Source: Thermodesulfobacteriota bacterium (lineage in GTDB: Bacteria > Desulfobacterota > Deferrisomatia > Deferrisomatales > JACRMM01). From it: a DNA stretch of 35,617 bases. The position numbers and the translations under genes were made by a program. The stretch spans positions 33,643 through 69,259 of the forward strand of contig JBFLZB010000004.1 in the NCBI GenBank assembly GCA_040756475.1, given 5' to 3'. A model generated the notes under the pieces. It made no database searches and was not told where the DNA came from. It saw only the letters and a list, made by a program, of their open reading frames with translations. Positions 31,096 through 35,617 of the stretch are shown here, one piece after another; position 1 is the stretch's first letter; every line of letters starts with the position of its first letter.

Positions 31096-32325
31096 TCAGC
31101 CGAACTGCCGGGGAAGAACGGTGCCCTCGACGAAGACGTGCTTGAGCCCGTCTTCCGGCTTGCCGAGGGGCTGTTTGTCGGCCCAGGCAAAGGCCTCGAC
31201 CATCTCCGCCCTGGCGGCAGTCTCGATCTCGTCGGCCTTGGCTCGATCCAGAACTCCCCAATGGATGAGGGTGTTGCGAGAGATGTCGACCGGGTCGCGG
31301 GCCATCCAGGCGCGCACCTCGCGCTCCGGCCGGAAGGAGGTGATGGCCAGGGGGTCGTAGCCGAAGGCGCCCAACTCGCCCGGTTTGGCGCCGGGTGCGC
31401 CCCAGTGGTTGTAGTAGCGGTAGGTCTTGGCCTCGATGAGGGTCGGCCCCTCGCCGGCGCGCGCGCGCTCCACCGCCTGCTTCGCCGCGTTGTACACCTG
31501 GATCACGTCCTGGCCGTCCACGACCACCCCTGGGATCCCGTAGGTCTTGGCAGCGATGGCGATGTCCTTCATCGGGCAGGAGTAGGAGTAGTGTGCATAC
31601 TGGTGGTACAGGTTGTTCTCCAGGACGTAGATGAAGGGCAGGTTGAGGAGCGCCGCGTTGTTGAGCGCGCTGTGGAAGTGGGGGGTGGCGTAGGTGCCGT
31701 CGCCGCCGTAGTTCACGACGACCTGCTTGCTGCCCCGGGCGCGGATGGCGAAGGCGGACCCGGTGGCAATGACGTAGCCGGGGCCGATCATGCCGTCGGC
31801 TCCCATGAAGCCCACCGACTTGTCGGCGATGTGCATCTCCCCCGCGTACCCCTTGTTTAGCCCCGTGGCCCGGAACTCGTACTCCGCGGCCATCTTCTTT
31901 ACTTCCACGCCCTTGGCGATCGCGTGGCCGGAGGGGCGGTGGGTGCTGTAGACGAGGTCCGCCTCCATCACCCCGCCCGTGTTCTTCAGGGCGGCGGAAA
32001 CCCCCGTGGCCACCGCCTCCTGTCCGACGTAGAAGTGGTTGTAGCCGCGATAGCCGGGCTCGGTGAGCATCTTGTCCACGCAGGTGCGCTCGAACCAGCG
32101 GATGCGCTGGATCGTCGTGTACAGGTGGATCAGTTGCTCGTTGGTGAGATCCTTGGCCCAGAAACCGATCTCGCCGTTGGCCCAGGCGACCTTGCTGCCC
32201 AGCGAGATCGCCGCGCCGGCACCCGCCAGGGCCGCCAGAAAGCCGCGGCGGCTCGTCGGCAGTGTCCAGCCTCGGCCTTCTTCGCGGTCCTGCGTCTCCG
32301 ATGGAGTCTTCGATTGCATTGTCAT
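31096..32325 (-). CDS. Tat-exported TPP-dependent dehydrogenase E1 component, alpha subunit
   Basis: The start is ATG 32325, directly after GGAGGAAGG (a second ATG two codons later is equivalent), giving 409 residues. Residues 1-49 are a textbook twin-arginine signal: a polar n-region, TSRRGFLAALAG (Arg26, Arg27), a hydrophobic core and the cleavage motif AWA before Asn50. The mature part is a complete E1 alpha: NHFYVGQEAVATGV, STHRPSGHAIAKG, GYAGEMHIAD, and the TPP motif GDG (208-210) to ENN (236-238), then YGIPGVVVDGQDV and PTLIEAKTYRYYNHWGAP. E1 alpha subunits of pyruvate, branched-chain and acetoin dehydrogenases are normally cytoplasmic and hand the acyl group to lipoyl-E2. Here no E2 or E3 gene follows; cytochromes c do. 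It is probably a periplasmic oxidoreductase. Confidence 0.92.
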   Translation of the reverse strand: MTMQSKTPSETQDREEGRGWTLPTSRRGFLAALAGAGAAISLGSKVAWANGEIGFWAKDLTNEQLIHLYTTIQRIRWFERTCVDKMLTEPGYRGYNHFYVGQEAVATGVSAALKNTGGVMEADLVYSTHRPSGHAIAKGVEVKKMAAEYEFRATGLNKGYAGEMHIADKSVGFMGADGMIGPGYVIATGSAFAIRARGSKQVVVNYGGDGTYATPHFHSALNNAALLNLPFIYVLENNLYHQYAHYSYSCPMKDIAIAAKTYGIPGVVVDGQDVIQVYNAAKQAVERARAGEGPTLIEAKTYRYYNHWGAPGAKPGELGAFGYDPLAITSFRPEREVRAWMARDPVDISRNTLIHWGVLDRAKADEIETAARAEMVEAFAWADKQPLGKPEDGLKHVFVEGTVLPRQFG

Positions 32326-32607
32326 GACCTTCCTCCAGTGCGAGCCGGCCCGGGTGGCAACTCGGACGCTAGGGAACAGCCGGGTTCGGGTCCAAGCTGG
32401 ACCGCACGCCGGACACGCTTCGGACTTGCGCAACGAGAGATCCGGCTCGACAGCACTTCGTACCGCTCTGCACCCGAAGTTGTTCACGAGATCACATGGC
32501 CTGGCGTGCACCCCGTCGTCAGACGCGCCAGACAGCCCATCCTCGCGTACCTTCCGAGGCCCTGGGTTGGAAAAGGTCTCGACCTGAGAAGGTACGGCGG
32601 CAGAAGA

Positions 32608-32645
32608 CAAAAGGCCTCAAAGGGAAGAGTCACCCCTTGAGGCCT
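32608..32645 (-). terminator. intrinsic terminator upstream of the E1 operon
   Basis: On the minus strand AGGCCTCAA (32637-32645) pairs with 32612-32620, extended by GGG/CCC after one mismatch, and is followed by TTTTG. It ends transcription arriving from the right, either from the candidate ncRNA or as an attenuator 283 bp before the E1 alpha start. Confidence 0.75.
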
Positions 32646-32836
32646 CGTATCGGCACTTTTTGGCGCTGCCGCTTCATGGCTGTCTCCAATGTCCATCGCT
32701 TGGAGAAGCTTGTTCCGTCGCGGGGATCGAATGCCGCCGAAGGGCTTGCAGCATCCAGGGGGCTCGTCGTAACCCCTCCACGTCCCCGGTCGACCTCCGG
32801 CACACCTCCTGTGGGTTTCTTCGTCGAGCCGTGACA
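32612..32836 (-). ncRNA. candidate small RNA with GGA-loop hairpins
   Basis: This stretch has no credible reading frame but has its own promoter (32842-32870) and ends at a strong intrinsic terminator, predicting a transcript of about 225 bases. Hairpins on the minus strand include CACA-GGAGG-TGTG (32801-32813) and CTCCAA/TTGGAG (32684-32705) with GGA in a 10-base loop, and GGCTCG/CGAGCC (32825-32830 with 32761-32766) closes a larger domain. GGA in hairpin loops is the recognition pattern of CsrA/RsmA, so a CsrB/RsmZ-like sponge is one idea. It could instead be a structured leader of the E1 operon. It matches no 6S, SRP, tmRNA or RNase P signature that I can recall. Confidence 0.4.
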
Positions 32837-32841
32837 ATCGA

Positions 32842-32870
32842 ACCCTAGTCCAGGGTTCCTATCCCGTCAA
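32842..32870 (-). promoter_or_regulatory. promoter of the candidate small RNA / E1 leader
   Basis: On the minus strand TTGACG (32865-32870) is separated by 17 bp from TAGGGT (32842-32847). The start would be near 32835. It lies just beyond the terminator of the lipoprotein gene, as expected for an independent transcript. Confidence 0.5.
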
Positions 32871-32945
32871 GGTTGTGGAATCTCGGCTGCGGAGGTACCG
32901 AGGCCGGTTCCTCGCAAGCGAGGGGCAGGTGGCAAGCTCCCAAAG

Positions 32946-32984
32946 CGCCGCCCCCCTTCGTCCTCGTGGCGAAGGGGGGCGGCG
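32946..32984 (-). terminator. hairpin terminator of the Cys-rich lipoprotein gene
   Basis: CGCCGCCCCCCTTCG (32946-32960) pairs perfectly with 32970-32984 (15 bp, loop of nine). It lies 32 bp after the lipoprotein stop on the minus strand and is followed by CTTTGG, a weak T-stretch. Confidence 0.7.
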
Positions 32985-33016
32985 GAAGGCGCGGTGCAGT
33001 CGTTGGAGAGGACTTC

Positions 33017-34843
<1,827 letters not shown>

Positions 34844-34913
34844 CGACCCATCCTTTCTCCGAAGACCTCCGCCAAAACCCCAGGGTTTCCCGGCAGGTTC
34901 CTCGGCTACCATG

Positions 34914-34932
34914 GCAGGACTTCTTGTCCTGC
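34914..34932 (-). other. hairpin in the leader of the lipoprotein gene
   Basis: GCAGGAC (34914-34920) pairs perfectly with 34926-34932 around a 5-base loop, about 70 bp upstream of the lipoprotein start. It is the only clear structure in the roughly 290-bp gap between this gene and the hydrolase gene (34844-35133). I found no convincing promoter there, although the AT-richer part around 34970-35060 is where one would be expected. Confidence 0.4.
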
Positions 34933-35133
34933 GCATGTTTCGGCAGGTCCGGCTCCGTTCTTGAGGGTCATGACGGAGAAAGATGGATGCGGATGTGCGC
35001 AAAGAGTGTATGTGATGGAACTGCTCTGCGTCTTGAAACACGAAAAACGATGTATCTCCCATACGCAGCGCACCCGGGTCGTGGGCATGGGGGAAGGGGG
35101 GCGCGGGGGTGTTCATCCCTTCCCTCGGTGTCC

Positions 35134-35617
35134 TCAGGGCTTCGGCGGGGGGGACGGCGGGAGGACGTCGTCCAGGAACCGGCCGACCTCTTCCAGGAGG
35201 CGCTTGCCGGCGAAGAGCTCCCCGTCGTTGTGGTCCGCCCGGGGGACGACCAGGAGGCGCTTGACCGAAACCGGGGCGGCGTCGAAGAGGACTCGGCTCT
35301 CCGAGAGGGGGACGATGCTGTCGCGCTCGCCGGCGGCCACGAACAGGGGGCACGCGAGCTGCGCGATACGGTCCAGGGAGGGGTAACGGTCCCGCAGGAG
35401 CCAGCCCACCGGCAGGAAGGGGTAGTGGAGCTTTCCCAGGGCCGCAAGCGACGTGAAGGGGGATCGGAGCACCAGGGCCGCGGGGGGGCGCGCCACGGCC
35501 TCGGCCAGGGCCACCGCCGAGCCCAGGGATTCCCCGAACAGCACCACCGGGGCGCCGGGAACCAGCGCCTCCAGGTGCCGGCGGGCGGCCCGGGCGTCCT
35601 CCAGGAGCCCCGTCTCG
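35134..35617 (-). CDS. alpha/beta hydrolase (C-terminal part, runs off the window)
   Basis: The reading frame is open to the window edge, so the N-terminus is missing; 160 residues are visible. The nucleophile elbow GESLGS is preceded by the strand APVVLFGE. Then come LVLRSPFTSLAALGKLHYPFL (two blocks), the acid loop FVAAGERDSIVPLSES with Asp, and the catalytic His in PRADHND. This layout is that of BEM46/ABHD13-like serine hydrolases. The visible half is intact and the usual triad is present. The substrate is unknown, and most such proteins are esterases or thioesterases of unclear role. The stop codon is at 35134-35136, about 290 bp before the lipoprotein start. Confidence 0.88.
   Translation of the reverse strand, partial: ETGLLEDARAARRHLEALVPGAPVVLFGESLGSAVALAEAVARPPAALVLRSPFTSLAALGKLHYPFLPVGWLLRDRYPSLDRIAQLACPLFVAAGERDSIVPLSESRVLFDAAPVSVKRLLVVPRADHNDGELFAGKRLLEEVGRFLDDVLPPSPPPKP

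Noticed and set aside
32430-32444. Sigma-54-like -24/-12 element (GG-N10-GC) upstream of E1 alpha on the minus strand
   Set aside because: Only the GG, TTGC and spacing fit; the rest of the -24 box does not match, and such patterns are common by chance.
34880-35000. Possible c-di-GMP (GEMM) riboswitch in the lipoprotein leader, from ATGGTAGCCG next to a hairpin on the minus strand
   Set aside because: The other half of the aptamer, including the GACGCAAAGCC-type core and the GAAA tetraloop helix, is not found, so the match is probably chance.

Overview
This window is about 70% GC and nearly every base is coding. It comes from a Gram-negative bacterium: it encodes lipoproteins with lipoboxes, a Tat signal, periplasmic c-type cytochromes, a multicopper oxidase and a BamB-like protein. 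The gene mix (cobalamin riboswitch operon, PrpE-type ligase, EF-P lysylation genes, short ATGGGAC intergenic repeats) fits a high-GC delta-proteobacterial lineage (Desulfobacterota or Deferrisomatota-like). That placement is inference; there is no rRNA here to test it. No IS element, prophage or CRISPR array is visible.

Left part (1-11.7 kb). A secreted protein with calcium-binding repeats is translationally coupled to a clostripain-like lipoprotein whose catalytic Cys is Ser. An orphan FitA/VapB-type antitoxin gene converges on it. A BKACE enzyme and a GNAT protein follow. Next is an EF-P modification island: epmB-like (minus strand), efp and epmA (plus strand), with epmA bracketed by two copies of an ATGGGAC-type repeat. 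A propionate/acetate-CoA ligase and a radical SAM protein are divergent. A shared bidirectional terminator separates the latter from a tRNA-Gln/tRNA-Glu pair, which has a near-perfect promoter.

Middle (11.7-25.7 kb). A minus-strand operon under a cobalamin riboswitch with its own intrinsic terminator encodes an ABC-2 exporter (ATPase and permease), CobI/CbiL, then BtuC-, BtuD- and BtuF-like uptake proteins, mostly joined by GTGA overlaps. Divergent from it are a nitroreductase, a PHP phosphoesterase, a BamB-like lipoprotein, a DjlA-like J-domain protein, a Cache-PAS sensor kinase with a NarL-type regulator, and a multicopper oxidase.

Right part (25.7-35.6 kb), all minus strand. The order of transcription is: a partial alpha/beta hydrolase; a large lipoprotein with a Glu-Pro repeat and Cys-rich tail; a candidate non-coding RNA with its own promoter and terminator; then the most striking locus. 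That locus is a TPP-dependent 2-oxoacid/acetoin dehydrogenase E1 alpha subunit carrying a clear twin-arginine signal peptide, its leaderless beta subunit, a YgiT-type zinc-finger protein, and two paralogous secreted mono-haem cytochromes c, followed by an MBOAT O-acyltransferase and its SGNH partner. No E2 or E3 gene is present. The arrangement suggests a periplasmic TPP-dependent oxidoreductase that passes electrons to cytochrome c instead of to lipoyl-E2 and NAD. I know of no described system of this kind.
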